Below, one piece after another: positions 46,721-56,567 of a stretch of 64,000 nucleotides of DNA. This stretch comes from Patiria miniata (Eukaryota > Echinodermata > Asteroidea > Valvatida > Asterinidae). Position 1 is the first letter of the stretch; each line of letters begins with the position of its first letter. A program made the position numbers and the translations under genes. Where the stretch lies: the NCBI RefSeq assembly GCF_015706575.1, contig NW_024037074.1, forward strand, positions 26,029,334-26,093,333, written 5' to 3'. The notes under the pieces are model-generated. The model did not search any database. It was given only the letters and a program-made list of their open reading frames with translations, and had not been told where the DNA came from.

Positions 46721-48136
46721 TACACCACATATTTCCACAACAGCAAAATATCACTGCTTTTTTTTATTATATTACTTAATTTTTTTAGGGAGATGTTTGG
46801 TTTTTAATTTGTTTCGTAGTTTTTTAAAGAATGGAAATTTCTGTCAGTACCGTTTCATTTTCCAGTTTGCAGTGAAATGAAAAAAGTCGCTCCTAAAATG
46901 TTTGCACTTTTAGGCATTAATTTCACGAATTTGTACGGCAAAGGTGAAATGCCAATGTATCGCATTTGCTGTAATGTACATGCACGTGTGCCTGCATAAC
47001 AGAAAAACCATTATCACTTGAAGGTGACACTGTTGTCATGGCGATGCTTACCAATCAATAAAAGATGTACTCAGGAAACCGTTTGAACTTTTTGATATGT
47101 GTTGTAGCCTCTTCTTTCTATTTGGTTACGTTTGACCTTTCGTGTACAATGTATGTGTAGTTCAGTGCCCTGACCGAAGGGCGACGTTCTTTTAATGACG
47201 AAGACAGATGTACTGGCACGAGAGATGACAGTAAATTCTTCAAGTGGAGTACATACATGTAGATTATGGTCTCCTGTAAAAATATTCAAATTTTTACCTT
47301 TATTTGCCTTTACGTTTTCTCCCAACTTGTAAATCTATGTTTTTATGTTTGTTGTATGCCCAATAATTTTTTCATTTCTTATATACATTATTATTGTTTT
47401 CTTTATCATTAACATTGTTTTCTGATGAGTGTCAAATTCTTCTTTTTTTCCCCTGAGCATCATCCAATTTCTTGCTATAGCTTTAACGCTGATGACTGTT
47501 CTTCTCCAACGAAAAATTAATACTGTTCCCTTTTGTACATTTAGGCTTCACTTTAGAAGCATTAACAATCAGCTGAGATCTCCAAGTTCAAATCGTAGTG
47601 TGCGACATTTCATGTTTTTGCCATAGTCAGCTTCCAAAGCAGCATAATTAATGCATGTGTTTACTGACATTTTAAATACACATCCATAACAGAGGTGAAA
47701 CCATGGTTTGCATGTCTCAAGCATTCTGAAATTTTAGACGGGCCCGAAGTTTGCAAGTTCGAAACATGTGGTCAGTTAAAGTAACATTGAGAGAATACAT
47801 GCGACATCTGTGCCTCGGATGAGTGTGGTGGATGGTACCACGTCTTATAATTGTGATTGTTTGAGTTGATTGACTTTTCCAGGCACTGAAACCCTTTACG
47901 TTTTCGAGGCCCACATTAACGGAGGTCCCTATTAATGGAGGCCCCTATTAATGGAGGCCTCCATTAATGGCAGAAGCATTGTGCCAGCTTGTTCAGAGGT
48001 TTAGTGCAATACCTAGCATGATGCTAAAATGCTTCCATATTCCAAATGCCCAGTGAAGGTACGGTGATACATGCACGTCAACTTTGAAAAGCATACATTT
48101 ATTGGCTGTACCATAACCCTGCTTTCCCTTACCCAG
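46721..48136. other. unc-13 intron, nothing recognised
   Basis: AT-rich intron. A short direct repeat CCCTATTAATGGAGG occurs twice near 47929-47960 next to a palindromic GGAGGCCTCC. No exon was recognised before 48137. Confidence 0.4.
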
Positions 48137-48202
48137 AGCTCCAAGAGCAAGAATCGGCAGTGTTGGAGCGCAAACTTCGTCTGCTGCAGGATATGATGCA
48201 AG
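48137..48202 (+). CDS. unc-13/Munc13 exon: helix after C2A
   Basis: Follows CCTTACCCAG. With the single base carried over it reads E then LQEQESAVLERKLRLLQDM, MQ and one base before GTGGGC. This matches the position and pattern of Munc13-1 [23 protein letters not shown], the helical end of the C2A region that supports dimer or RIM contacts. A second donor, CAGT then GTAAGT at 48263, would extend the exon to 48262, adding 20 residues (GGQPADQQAQL...), and also leaves phase 1. The extension is itself the first unit of the 98-bp minisatellite that follows. The donor at 48202 is favoured because it gives family-like joins; both keep the frame into 49873. Confidence 0.85.
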
Positions 48203-49290
48203 GTGGGCAGCCTGCGGACCAACAAGCCCAGCTGCCTAACCAAGGCCCGCCTCACTGTCAGTGTAAGTATTATGCAAGCCACGCCCCTTATCTCCTCTCT
48301 GCCCCACTTACACCCACCAACAAGCCCAGCTGCCTAACCAAGCCCCACCTCATTGTCAGTGTAAGTTTTATCCAAGACATGCCTCTTATCCCCTCTCTGC
48401 CCCACCTACACCCACCAACAAGCCCAGGTGCCCATCCAAGCCCCGCCTCACTGTCAGTGTAAGTTTTTTCCAAGCCACACCCCTTACTCCTCTCTGCCCT
48501 ACCTACAACCACCAACGAGCCCAGCTGCCCAACCAAGTCCCGCCTCACTGTCAGTGTACGTTTTATCCAAGCCACGCCTCTTATCTCCTCTCTGCCCTAC
48601 CTACACCCACCAATTAGCCCAGCTGCCTAACCAAGCCCCGCCTCACTGTCAGTTTAAGTTTTATCCAAGCCGTACCCCTCACCCCGTCTCTGCCCCACCT
48701 ACACCCACCAACTAGCCCAGCTGCCTAACCAAGCCCTGTCTCACTGTCAGTTTAAGTTTTATCCAAGCCATACCCCTCACCCCCTCTCTGCCCCACCTAC
48801 ACCCACCAACAAGCCCAGCTGCCTAACCAATCCCCGCCTAAGTTTTATCCAAGCCACACCCCACACTCCCTCTTTGCCCTACCTATACCCACCAACAAGC
48901 CCAGCTGCCCAACCAAGCCCCACCCCACTGTGAGTGTAACTTTCTTGCAAACCATGCGCGTTCCCCTGTCTGTCACATCCCTGACCCTGTGTGTGCCACC
49001 TATACTAACCACTACCGTAATTCCAGCTGCCCAGCGCCCCTCTAGCCACTCCGCTCCCACCTTTTCCCACCAACAAGCCAAGTTGCATCCTAGCAAAGCC
49101 CCACTCCAATGTCAGTGCAAGTACCGAATTATCTAGCTGCATAACACCCCTCTCCCCCCCCCACCAACCAACAAATCCTGCTGCCTAGTTAAGCCCCCCG
49201 CCCCCAACTGCCAGTGTATGTCAGTTTTATCTAAGCCGCGCCCTCACTCCTGTCTGTCCCACCCTAAAAAACTCCACTCCTGCCATCGGC
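48203..49290 (+). repeat. 98-bp minisatellite derived from the exon edge
   Basis: About seven clear units plus degenerate copies. ACTGTCAGTGTAAG-like phrases fall at 48254, 48352, 48450, 48547, 48645 and 48743, i.e. 97-98 bp apart, with a shortened unit at about 48840 and diverged ones at 48927 and 49110. Each unit has CAAGCCCAGCTGCCTAACCA, CCCCGCCTCACTGTCAG and GCCCCACCTACACCCACC. The splice-donor-like GTGTAAGT is duplicated with it in the first units. The array is C-rich on the sense strand. Confidence 0.95.
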
Positions 49291-49403
49291 AACTAGAACT
49301 TCTCAATCGCAAGTGTATTAAGTTGGAAATCTTCATTTATTCATATATGTTTCAATTTTTTTTTGACATTTAGATTTAATCTTATTTCTGCCTTTTAACA
49401 CAG

Positions 49404-49606
49404 AATACACAAAATATGTGTACATGAAGTGTTTGCCTTCAGAGCAGTCAAGTCAGTTGCAACCGGGCAATTCAGTCACTTGTCCATTTTCCGCTAGAAA
49501 ACAGACAACCATGGATGAGGTCGAACAGGATAATGTGCAAACAAGTCAAGTTCAAACAGACCAACAACAGATATATGCCCAGACACCCACATATAATACA
49601 TTTTGA
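49404..49606 (+). CDS. candidate alternative last exon of unc-13 (short isoform)
   Basis: A good acceptor (TTTCTGCCTTTTAACACAG) precedes it. Joined to the exon ending at 48202 (phase 1), the frame stays open for 67 codons (EYTKYVYMKCLPSEQ...ARKQTTMDEVEQ...QIYAQTPTYNTF) and stops at TGA 49604-49606. It would be closed at once by a TAA if joined to the alternative donor at 48262. No donor follows before the stop, and AATAAA lies 35 bp downstream. The product would contain C2A plus its helix and a Gln/Thr-rich tail, without C1, C2B or MUN. This is inferred from phase, splice signal and polyA signal; the tail matches no family that I know. Confidence 0.5.
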
Positions 49607-49640
49607 TTATGCATAGTATGCCTGTGTCCCACTTTTGATC

Positions 49641-49646
49641 AATAAA
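49641..49646 (+). terminator. polyadenylation signal AATAAA
   Basis: A canonical hexamer (GATCAATAAAAGCCC) 35 bp after the stop of the candidate last exon. The following 40 bp contain a TGTTGTC stretch but no strong GT-rich element. Such hexamers are common by chance in AT-rich DNA, so its weight comes from its position. Confidence 0.45.
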
Positions 49647-49872
49647 AGCCCCAAGTCAATATTAGTGTTGTCAGGATAGTCACGAAACTGACTCGGCCGT
49701 TACCTGGAAGCCTGGCCAGCAACTAGATAAGCCCTGGGTAGATTTTGTTTAACTGGGTGCAGTCGGTATCCAGATTAAACAGAAAGATTATGAATTTATG
49801 GTACCGCGGATGCATTCGTTTTTGAACACCTCAGTGTGGTGGTTTACTGTTCTCCCTATTGGCACCTTACAG

Positions 49873-50231
49873 ATCTCTCAGAGGACAGCGATTACACAAG
49901 TGACGTTAACGTTCCCTGCGCAGGGAGTCTCAGTCCGCAACGGAACGGTCGGTCTGATCTGCCCAACCAGTATCCTGATCATCAGTATGACGACCACCTC
50001 CCAGATCACCTGAATCACCACCCGGATCATTTGAATCACCACCAGGATCCTCTAGATCACTTGAATCACCACCATCATCACCACCAAGACCCTTACAACC
50101 ACCCAGATCTGCATCACCACCACCACCTTCCCCACCATCACCAGTCGGATGAAGGGCCGCTGGACGGCTCCCCACTTCATGCTGAGGAGGATTACCCTGA
50201 CTATGATTTGGACTATGACCGGGAAATGGAA
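49873..50231 (+). CDS. unc-13/Munc13 exon: His-rich linker
   Basis: Starts after CACCTTACAG and ends GAAATGGAA before GTAAGT. Two bases complete a codon, then 119 codons; the exit is in phase 0. It opens DLSEDSDYTSDVN, resembling the DSDYRSE region of vertebrate Munc13, and continues into a histidine/aspartate-rich tract (DHLNHHPDHLNHHQDP; about 35 His in 60 residues) and an acidic EEDYPDYDLDYDREME end. The region lies between C2A and C1, is disordered in the family and varies in length. The His tract (CAC/CAT with GATCA) looks like an expanded simple repeat and may bind metal, which is speculation. An open frame crosses the acceptor upstream but is intronic. Confidence 0.85.
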
Positions 50232-50288
50232 GTAAGTCTGAGACAGCTTTTAATTTCCCCTTAGTTGTACATGTACATGTACCACAGC

Positions 50289-50795
50289 TTAAAGGTAGCG
50301 TCCATTATTTGTAATTTGTGCTTTACATCTGTTTGAAGCAAAAATCTGTGCTCAAAATCTAAAGAAGGGTGCTGAACAACTAACCTGATGAAGTTTCAGC
50401 TCAGCTTCAGCTGTATATTTTGAGAAAAACAACATTCTAGGATCTCGGTTTCAAATTAAAAGTTGCTGAGTCATGTTTCTGATTGGGCCTGAATTCAGCA
50501 TCCGGGACACCTTCTCACTGAGCTGATTGCAGCTACACGATGTCGCGCACTGAACCTACGGCGCGGCTCGCCGAATAAAAAAAATAGATTTATCAGTACT
50601 AACAGAAATTTCCAACGATGCGTCTTTAGACGCAATGTTGGAAAGGCCTTCTTTCATTGATATCTTCAAAATGACAGCATGCCAGAAAGACTAATTTCAC
50701 AGGGAGTTTAGTCCTATTACTTTCTTTAAACCATGCTTTTCAACAATAATTACATTGGTTACTTTTTGATGGTAAATGATGGACTGTACCTTTAA
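50289..50795 (+). mobile_element. TTAA-ended AGTCCATCATTTG MITE, copy D
   Basis: Starts TTAAAGGTAGCGTCCATTAT and ends GATGGACTGTACCTTTAA. The interior contains GGGTGCTGAACAACTAACCT, ACGATGTCGCGCACTGAACC and ATTTCCAACGATGCGTC with its near inverse GACGCAATGTTGGAAAG. The most complete copy of the family in the window. Confidence 0.8.
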
Positions 50796-50836
50796 ATGGG
50801 TAGCCGGGCAAGAAGCATTTTCTGGAGATATGTAAA

Positions 50837-51372
50837 TACAGGGTGAGTAAAAAAAAAAACGAAACCCGAATGTCGGGACTATTGTTTTATTGAAGTGCTG
50901 CACGTAGCACTTTCAAAAACTAGGATATGAAAGCCCAATTCACAAGCTTTCTTTTAGTACATGTACAAGAATCATTCAAATCACTCATGTACATGTACTT
51001 TTCAAGTTACAAAATTTTAAACACAACCACCATTTTAAAGTTCTGTCCACGGATCACAAAAAAAGGTGTGCGTTCTTTCAGCAAAACGAAAACAATTCAC
51101 ACACATCTCTATGTGATTTCTTTTCGTTTTGCTGAAAGAACACCGAACTTTTATGTGATCTGTGGACAGAACCTTAAAACGGTGGTTGTGCTTAAAATTC
51201 CGTAACTTAAAAAGTACATGAGTGATTTGAATGTTTCTTGTACTAACATGACTAAAAGAAAGCTCATGAATTCGGCTTTCATATCCTAGATTTTAAAAAT
51301 GCTACATGCAGAACTTCCCTAAAACAATGGTCCCAACATTTTGGTTTTTTTTTTTTTTTTACTCACCCTGTA
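50837..51372. mobile_element. mariner-like foldback MITE, ACAGGGTGAGTAAAA ends, TA target
   Basis: TACAGGGTGAGTAAAAAAAA and TTTTTACTCACCCTGTA are bounded by TA. The whole 535 bp is a long imperfect inverted repeat; the arms meet near 51095 with CTTTCAGCAAAACGAAAA and its inverse TTTTCGTTTTGCTGAAAG. ACAGGGTG-type ends and TA duplication fit mariner relatives. Non-coding; would form a ~250-bp hairpin RNA. Confidence 0.8.
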
Positions 51373-52605
51373 CAGTAAACTCTTGTTAAGTCAATTTTTT
51401 TGGGGGGGCCAGTCCATAAGAAACCACTGCCAAAACAGTCACAAAGAAGTGTCCTGGAGGGTAAAACTTGTTTTCATGAGTTACATGTATTACTGCCCAA
51501 CGCACTTCATCTTTTTACATTGTACATGAGGGATGCAGTGCAACAAATCCTGGCTTTCGAGTTTAAATAGCAAGATTGCCGTCACTATTTTTTTGTTGCT
51601 ATTTTTTTCACCAGATTGCAAAGACAAAACAACACAAAGGGATACTCTGGAAAGTTTTTATGAACAACTTGAAATAAAAGAAGGGTTTTTTTGGTTTATT
51701 TTTTTTTTACTGGTTGCATGACGCAATTAATTAACATACATACATGTACATGTACATTTTACATGTAAAATGTACCATGTTTACAGGGACATGTATGATG
51801 CCACTCTTTGAAATGTAACATTCATTTGACCTTGTGTCCTCTGTGGTAAAATGGAGAATTAAAATAAGCAGGTCACATTATGACTCAAATTTCATGAATA
51901 TTCAATCTTTGATTCAAGCTTTGAGATTGGTCGAAACTACCATAGGATGGTACCTGCAACTCTTCCCACACAGATTACTATTACTATGACAATACAAGTA
52001 TTGCATATTCAGCTCGCAACTCAAGCATGCATGTACATGTTTTAGACTTAAACACAGGCCATACAGCTTTTTACATGTAGGTGTGTCAACAGCCAGCATA
52101 TTTTGTACACGTAGGTGAAGTGTAAAAAAAAACAATAAAATTTTACCATCTATTCTGCTTCCATGAAAGAAATTATGGCAAGCATTTGTGAAAAACCAGT
52201 TTGTTGATGGCAGTCACAAATACATGTGTGTAAAATATCATATCATCATGCCTGTGGATCGTACCGTATGTTTGTGACATGTTTTGATGTAAATCTGCTA
52301 TTGCGCATGTGAGTATAGATAATGTACCTTCCACTTTTCTTTGAAGAAAAATTTGCCAAAAGTTGATTAAAGTTGTAGATGTTGGCTGTGGATGTTTGTG
52401 TGTCAAGGCTGGTTTTGGTGCGTATCTTTTGAAATTTGCAACGATGTCATCAACTTCTGGCTCTTATGAATAGAAATAAGGCTTTTTGGTTGTGGTAACA
52501 GTTTTCATTTTTGTAATTCTGATTTGCTAGGTTTTCTGGTACCGTACAGTTGTTATTTTCTGGAAAAAACTTAAGTGTGACCATTTTTCTTATGCTGACT
52601 GAACA
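51373..52605. other. unc-13 intron, nothing recognised
   Basis: AT-rich intron with homopolymer T runs and TACATGTA words near 51745-51770. No exon recognised. Confidence 0.4.
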
Positions 52606-52631
52606 CTAATGGATAGGGCAAGGTTATATTT

Positions 52632-52792
52632 AACAATTGTTGACTGGTGTGATGTGGGATATGACGTTTTGAACACCCAAGGGGCGCATAGCACCCAAGA
52701 GGCGCATAGTGCCCGAGGTGAAGCCGAGGGTGCTATGCGCCCCGAGCGTGTTCAAAACGTCATATCCCACATCACACCAGTCAACAATTGTT
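52632..52792. mobile_element. palindromic insertion with perfect 45-bp arms
   Basis: 52632-52676 and 52748-52792 are exact reverse complements (AACAATTGTTGACTGGTGTG ... GACGTTTTGAACAC). A second inner pair GGGGCGCATAGCACC/GGTGCTATGCGCCCC lies around a core CCGAGGTGAAGCCGAGGG, which resembles the core of the palindrome at 9083-9243. It interrupts unit 1 of the 170-bp array. Confidence 0.8.
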
Positions 52793-52979
52793 TTGTTATG
52801 GTCTACAATATTATACAGTATAGGACAATGTTGTTTGTGGCCAGTTACTGAGAAATCTTAAGTTAACTACCGGTATCTCATCATAAGAAAGTGGGTTTTT
52901 TTCAGTTAGTATTAATTAGGAAACTAATGAACATGATTCATGCATTATATATACCGGTTTACTTGTACTGTACTTGAAT

Positions 52980-53490
52980 GAAGATTCATAAATACCTAAG
53001 ACAGTTTACACATTCCTATTGGTCGAGAGCCCGTCACGTGGCCGGTCTTAAATGGATGATAAAGACATGGCTAGCTGGTCTTAAAACACTTTTCCGGTGC
53101 CTTTTAACGTTTCATTGGTTGAACGTTCACATTCCTCACGTACGCATGCGCAATACTACCAGTGAATCAGCGCAGTACGCGCGACGCGCACGCCGATGTC
53201 CTCATAAGGTAACCAGTTGTGGGAGGGGCATTCCATATTATAGTCAGAGGGGTGTTTCGTAAAACATGAAGTAAAATTGTTGAACAAAATGGTTGGCTTG
53301 TTTTGATTTTTGGACCGAAAAGATTTGTTTTTTTTTTGACCGAAAAGTTATTCATGAATGGGAATAAATATGTGTTCGGTCGGTATTAAACACCCTGTTT
53401 AAGACTGGTGGGAGTCTGGATGGGTGATACTTACCCATCCAGACCCACCGGTCTTAAACAGAGTGTTATAATACCTCCCTTAGTAATATT
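52980..53490. mobile_element. MITE-like insertion plus palindrome
   Basis: The first part (TTCATAAATACCTAAGACAG, TCCTATTGGTCGAGAGCC) is the family seen at 39440. The last part is a palindrome at 53382-53476: AACACCCTGTTTAAGACTGG, GTCTGGATGGGT and the inverse ACCCATCCAGAC, CCGGTCTTAAACAGAGTGTT. It interrupts the array between units 1 and 2. Confidence 0.6.
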
Positions 53491-53766
53491 CCCTTAGTAA
53501 TGGGTAGGGCAGGTTGTTAATGGTCGGCTGCTGAGAAATCATCCAGCAGCCTTGTTAACTAGATATCTCAAAACAAGAAAGTTTGTTTCAGTTAGTATTA
53601 CGTAATTAGGAAACCAGAGAACATGATTCTTGAACATACGGTACATGTACTTGAATATACATGTACAGTAATGGGTGAGGCAAGTTTGTTAATCATCAGC
53701 TGCTAAGAAACCATACAACAGCCTTGTTAACTAGATATCTCATAACAAGAAAGTTTGTCTCAGTTA

Positions 53767-54486
53767 GGCCCCCTTTCACAGGGCTGCGACCTTTGCACCA
53801 CCCATATGAGCGACCAAAAAATGGCCAGGACGCTCGATGGTCGCCTAAACCCAGAAAATCAGTTTCTATGTAACTCCTGCAGCGATCCTTGTGCCTCCCT
53901 TGAACCTGCCATTTTCGCGCATTTTCATGTCGAGCTACGAGCAACCTGTGCGTCCACTGAGCCACTTGCCTGCCTCCACTGTGCTTCCTCCTGTGCAACC
54001 TATGGCCATGGTGGCTCAAGGGTTGCCGTGGTCCCAGAATGGAGGCACAGCGGTCGCCACAGTCATCGTTCAATATATGCATGCTATTGGTCGGCCAAAG
54101 GAGGCACATGGGAGGCACAAGGGAGGCAGAAGCATCACCCAGATTGACGGTAAAATTTGCAACAGAACGGATCTATTACGTGGCGACCATTGGCCGACCA
54201 TTGTGCATCCATTCTGCAACCACGGCAATGCTTGTGCCTCCCTTCTGCCTCATTTGAGCCACCTTGGAGCAACCAACCTCCTCGGCGACCTTTGTGCGAC
54301 TGTTTTGAACATGTTCAAAAATTTACGGCAACCATGGCGTCCATGGTGATGTCTGAACATCCTGTGTACCACCTTTGAACGACCTAGGAAACCATTCAGC
54401 CTCCTTTGAGCCTCCAATGGCGACCTGGCCAGTTTTATGGTCGCACAAGGGAGGCCCAAAGGTCGCAGTCCTGTGTAAAGGGGGTC
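53767..54486. mobile_element. inverted-repeat element flanked by TTAG
   Basis: The left end GCCCCCTTTCACAGGGCTGC, GACCTTTG pairs with CAAAGGTCGCAGTCCTGTG, TAAAGGGGGTC on the right. TTAG lies on both sides (53763-53766 and 54487-54490), and removing the element restores the array phrase CAGTTAGTATTAATTAG, so TTAG is the target duplication. Four-base TTAA-like targets suggest a piggyBac-like mechanism, with caution. The interior has many GGAGGCACA / GCGACC words and open frames on both strands that I consider repeat-driven. Confidence 0.75.
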
Positions 54487-54748
54487 TTAGTATTAATTAG
54501 AACGTGATTCTTGCACATGTGTATGTACAAATTTACATGTACTTGAATGTACATGTAGAGTAATGGGTGAGGCAAGTTTGCTGATGATCAGCTGTTGAGA
54601 AATCATACAGCAGCCTTCAGTTGCTTGTTAACTGTACCTCATGACAAGAAATTCGCAGTCTCAACTAGTATTAATTAGGAAACCAAAGAACACGATTCAT
54701 GCGCATGTACGTGTGCATGAGTGTACAGTAATGAAAAGGGCAAAGTTG

Positions 54749-54999
54749 TTAACCCGTTCAGGCAGGGATTATTTTGAAAAGAACGGAACGAGGCGAGGCA
54801 CAGGATTACTTTTCACTCGACCTCCTGCCAGGCGGGTTGAAGACATCGTTCTTGGGCAACACACTCATGTTTCCGGCGTCGCTCGCTGCGAGCTGTTCAC
54901 TGACAGATATTTCCGGCCTCGTTCCCTGCTTGTTTATCCGTCATCCGTTCCGAGTAGCACCCAACCTATGCGTGTACGTCATCCGGCGCAAACTGGTTA
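54749..54999. mobile_element. piggyBac-like MITE with TTAA target
   Basis: TTAACCCGTTCAGGCAGGG opens and CCGGCGCAAACTGGTTAA closes the insert; removing it restores GTTAATGGTCAG of the array unit. TTAA duplications mark piggyBac-type insertion. The interior is GC-richer (GGAACGAGGCGAGG) and non-coding. Confidence 0.75.
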
Positions 55000-55125
55000 A
55001 TGGTCAGTTGCTGAGAAATCCTAAGGCAGTCTTGTCTTGTTAACTGTATCTCATCATAAGAAATTAAAGTGCTTTCAGTTAGTATTAATTAGGAATCCAA
55101 AAGAAATTGGTCCATGCACACGTGC

Positions 55126-55774
55126 AGGACTGTTCCTTGGACGTCAGAGCTGCAGAGTTTTTGGCAATAGACATGTTAGAGCCAAGACTACCATGTGTAT
55201 ATGAATGTACTGTATCATATCTTTGGCAGCACTTCCTGTAGGTACGATGGCTATGATACATGTAGATTGACGGTATAACAAGATGAAAGTGTATGTGCAT
55301 GCTTAACTAATCGCATTTACAAACATCAAATTGTTGCTGACAAGCTGAGATCATGTAACAAACAATCTGCACTAAAAATCTGAAGCAACAAAGTTGGAGT
55401 TGTTCTTTAACGTGTCAAATTCTCTGTCTGCTATGACTAGCCACTTCTGAAATAAACACATGTACATATGTATGAATGTACATGTATGTTAATGTATGCG
55501 AGAGAGGAGAAACGCAGTGAATACACTTTATGAGTGTACTCAGCTAGTTGCAATGCAGTCGCTAGAGCTCTGAAAAAAATACATGTATTGTACTTACATA
55601 CAACAGGCTATAAAATCATGGATGTGTTCCATTGCCAGTGTTTCGTGATTGTATGCAAACGTTAGCAATGTTTGGGATGATTACGTCAGAGAAATGCATG
55701 TTTGTATTGTAAATATTTTCATTTTATATAGTTACTTGTCCAGGTTAAAACGTGTTTCTCTTTCAACTTTTCAG
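55126..55774. other. unc-13 intron, nothing recognised
   Basis: Ordinary AT-rich intron ending in the TTTCTCTTTCAACTTTTCAG acceptor of the next exon. Confidence 0.5.
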
Positions 55775-56130
55775 GCTTACTATGGGGAGGGTTACTCCGA
55801 AGACGATAACGTTCGCTACGCAGAAGAGGATATGGGCGATTATGTAGAGGACGATCAAGGCAGCTACTCAGAACCAGGAATAGAGGACGGTCGCGCCCCT
55901 TACCCGAACGATTACTACTCAGACGAGTACGACCCGCATTACCGCGAGCACAGCTTTGACGAGTACAGCCGGGACGAGTTTGAACGAGGGGAGAGTTTTG
56001 ATATGCCCCAGAGCGACGGGGAGTCGCTGACGAGTAGTGGGGTGGGACAACGCGCACCCCGCCCGGAATATATGTACGCTCAGGATAGTTTAAGTGGACA
56101 CGGAAGTAGACCCTCATTAGGAACTGAAAG
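55775..56130 (+). CDS. unc-13/Munc13 exon: acidic Tyr-rich linker
   Basis: Acceptor TTTCAACTTTTCAG, donor GAACTGAAAG then GTAAGA. Entry is in phase 0 and exit in phase 2, matching both neighbours. The 118 residues are acidic and Tyr/Ser rich (AYYGEGYSEDDNVRYAEED, SDEYDPHYREHSFDEYSRD, SDGESLTSSGVGQ), corresponding in position and character to the disordered linker of Munc13 between C2A and C1 (SYEEFSEP, YASSGELS and SEDFDPDEHS regions in vertebrates). No folded domain is evident; such linkers carry phosphorylation and partner-binding sites in the family. GC content is clearly above the intronic flanks, supporting an exon. Confidence 0.9.
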
Positions 56131-56567
56131 GTAAGACCTGTTCTTATGTCAGCCTTGTCCTATTAATATGGCTGCTCTCCAAGTCAGGTAAACGTTCCAA
56201 CGTAAAAATAACACCCCCCCCCCCCCCCCAAAAAAAATTAACAAAAAAAATATATATTTCAAATTACAAAAGGTCCTCAAGTCGATATGATGAAGCCTGC
56301 CCATTGACCCTGGCAAGCGTAGTTGTCGAGTAGTAAAACATATCGGTACGTAAGAGATAGATGATTTGTGCTGTTGAACAAGCTTCCCACAAGAACGCTG
56401 TTTGCACGTGTACAGTGCTTATAAAATATTGTTCCCGAAAGGCATGAACCCAGTACATGAAAAGAAACATGCACAACAGTTAGACAAAAATTTAGCAACT
56501 GTGACATGGTGTAACTTGAGGAATCATAATTTTGTTAAGACTCACACACAAAAAGACCCAAGCAATT
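56131..56567. other. unc-13 intron, C/A runs
   Basis: Has a C run then an A run at 56213-56237. Otherwise unremarkable. Confidence 0.4.

Larger units (their letters stand above)
52606..55125 (+). repeat. five-unit tandem array of ~170 bp, broken by insertions
   Basis: The unit reads TAATGGGTGAGGCAAGTTTG, CTGCTGAGAAATCAT, CAGCCTTGTTAACT, AGTATTAATTAGGAAACCA, ACATGATTCATGC and ends with TACATGTACTTGAATG. Units start near 52606, 53496, 53667, 54559 and 54727. The units from 53496 (171 bp) and 54559 (168 bp) are intact. Unit 1 holds a palindrome (52632-52792) and is followed by an element at about 52980-53490; unit 3 holds a MITE (53767-54486); unit 5 holds a TTAA element (54749-54999). Confidence 0.85.

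Noticed and set aside
53696-54349. Several 130-152 codon frames on both strands
   Set aside because: They lie inside the TTAG-flanked element and follow its internal GGAGGCACA/GCGACC repeats; simultaneous open frames on both strands point to composition, not coding.
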